Source of the DNA: CAYMCV01 sp964389005
GTDB lineage: Bacteria > Bacillota > Clostridia > Lachnospirales > Lachnospiraceae
Direction of reading: 5' to 3'
NCBI GenBank assembly: GCA_964389005.1
Contig: CAYMCV010000029.1
Coordinates: 1-23,068 of the forward strand
Length of the DNA stretch: 23,068 bases
Position 1 is the stretch's first letter. Every line of letters starts with the position of its first letter. The notes below the pieces were generated by a model that made no database searches, had not been told where the DNA came from, and saw nothing but the letters and a program-made list of their open reading frames with translations. The translations under genes were made by a program, and so were the position numbers. Positions 22,922 to 23,068 of the stretch are shown here, piece after piece.

Positions 22922-23068
22922 TTATTTTTCAACTGCACTCTCAATAACCAAATCAGCCGCTTTACGTACGGCAATGTCTGCCTTCATCTCTTTGGTTCTT
23001 TCTTCATCCAAAAGATCCTTAATCTGCTGAACTTCCATCTGATAGGTCTCTGCCATCTTCTGAAGTTC
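22922..23068 (-). CDS. tig: Trigger factor (partial, C-terminal end)
   Basis: Only the last 48 codons are in the window; the gene continues past the right edge. The peptide (ELQKMAETYQMEVQQIKDLL ... VRKAADLVIESAVEK) fits the C-terminal helical arm of trigger factor, the ribosome-bound chaperone, where the final helix normally reads KAxDxVxExA. The position directly before clpP-clpX-lon-engB is the conserved Firmicutes order and supports the call. Confidence 0.9.
   Translation of the reverse strand, partial: ELQKMAETYQMEVQQIKDLLDEERTKEMKADIAVRKAADLVIESAVEK

Overview
The window looks like a piece of a draft genome or metagenome bin from an anaerobic, spore-forming, cellulose-degrading Firmicute of the Clostridia, most likely Lachnospiraceae. 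This rests on the tig-clpP-clpX-lon-engB order, dipicolinate synthase genes, a GH9 cellulase with CBM3 modules, a UPF0735 ACT protein beside homoserine dehydrogenase, strong AAGGAGG-type ribosome binding sites and moderate GC. Taxonomy is inferred from gene content only. There are three 10-N assembly gaps (9913-9922, 17662-17671, 18454-18463). Each interrupts a single gene, and two are flanked by short GC-rich DNA that does not belong to the host gene.

Layout. 1-2000 (minus strand): ACT-domain protein, homoserine dehydrogenase and the start of an archaeal-type phosphoglycerate mutase homologue, read as one threonine-pathway operon from a clear promoter. 2112-3384: a TetR regulator divergent from a small membrane-anchored acidic protein. 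3418-6015 (minus): glutaminyl-tRNA synthetase followed by a zinc-ribbon DUF2225 protein. 6207-7187 (minus): a two-domain GNAT acetyltransferase with repeats in its 5' region.

7200-9270 is the accessory-looking part. It is AT-rich and holds one orphan protein with the residue pattern of a PD-(D/E)XK nuclease, then about 1 kb without a credible gene but full of different tandem repeats. The most regular of these is a set of three hairpins, each with an 11-bp core stem and 13-nt loop, spaced exactly 83 bp apart. A 42-bp tandem repeat next to them is in frame with the end of the following AraC/GyrI-type regulator, just past its TAG stop.

10330-13155 (minus) is a membrane-anchored GH9 cellulase with two CBM3 modules; more degenerate repeats lie just past its 3' end. 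13336-16200 (plus) carries a DHH phosphoesterase and an asparagine-synthetase homologue in which the catalytic Cys2 is replaced by Phe. 16221-17857 (minus) is dpaA-dpaB, making the spore dipicolinate. 18013-23068 (minus) is the conserved protein quality-control cluster tig-clpP-clpX-lon-engB, with lon and engB overlapping by ATGA.

Two of the main cautions concern assembly. In dpaA and engB the sequence next to the gap is foreign (in dpaA it reads as the C-terminus of a histidyl-tRNA synthetase) and is joined to the host gene through a few bases of shared sequence. Both genes should be treated as intact in the organism. No tRNA, rRNA, CRISPR array, insertion sequence or prophage gene was recognised.
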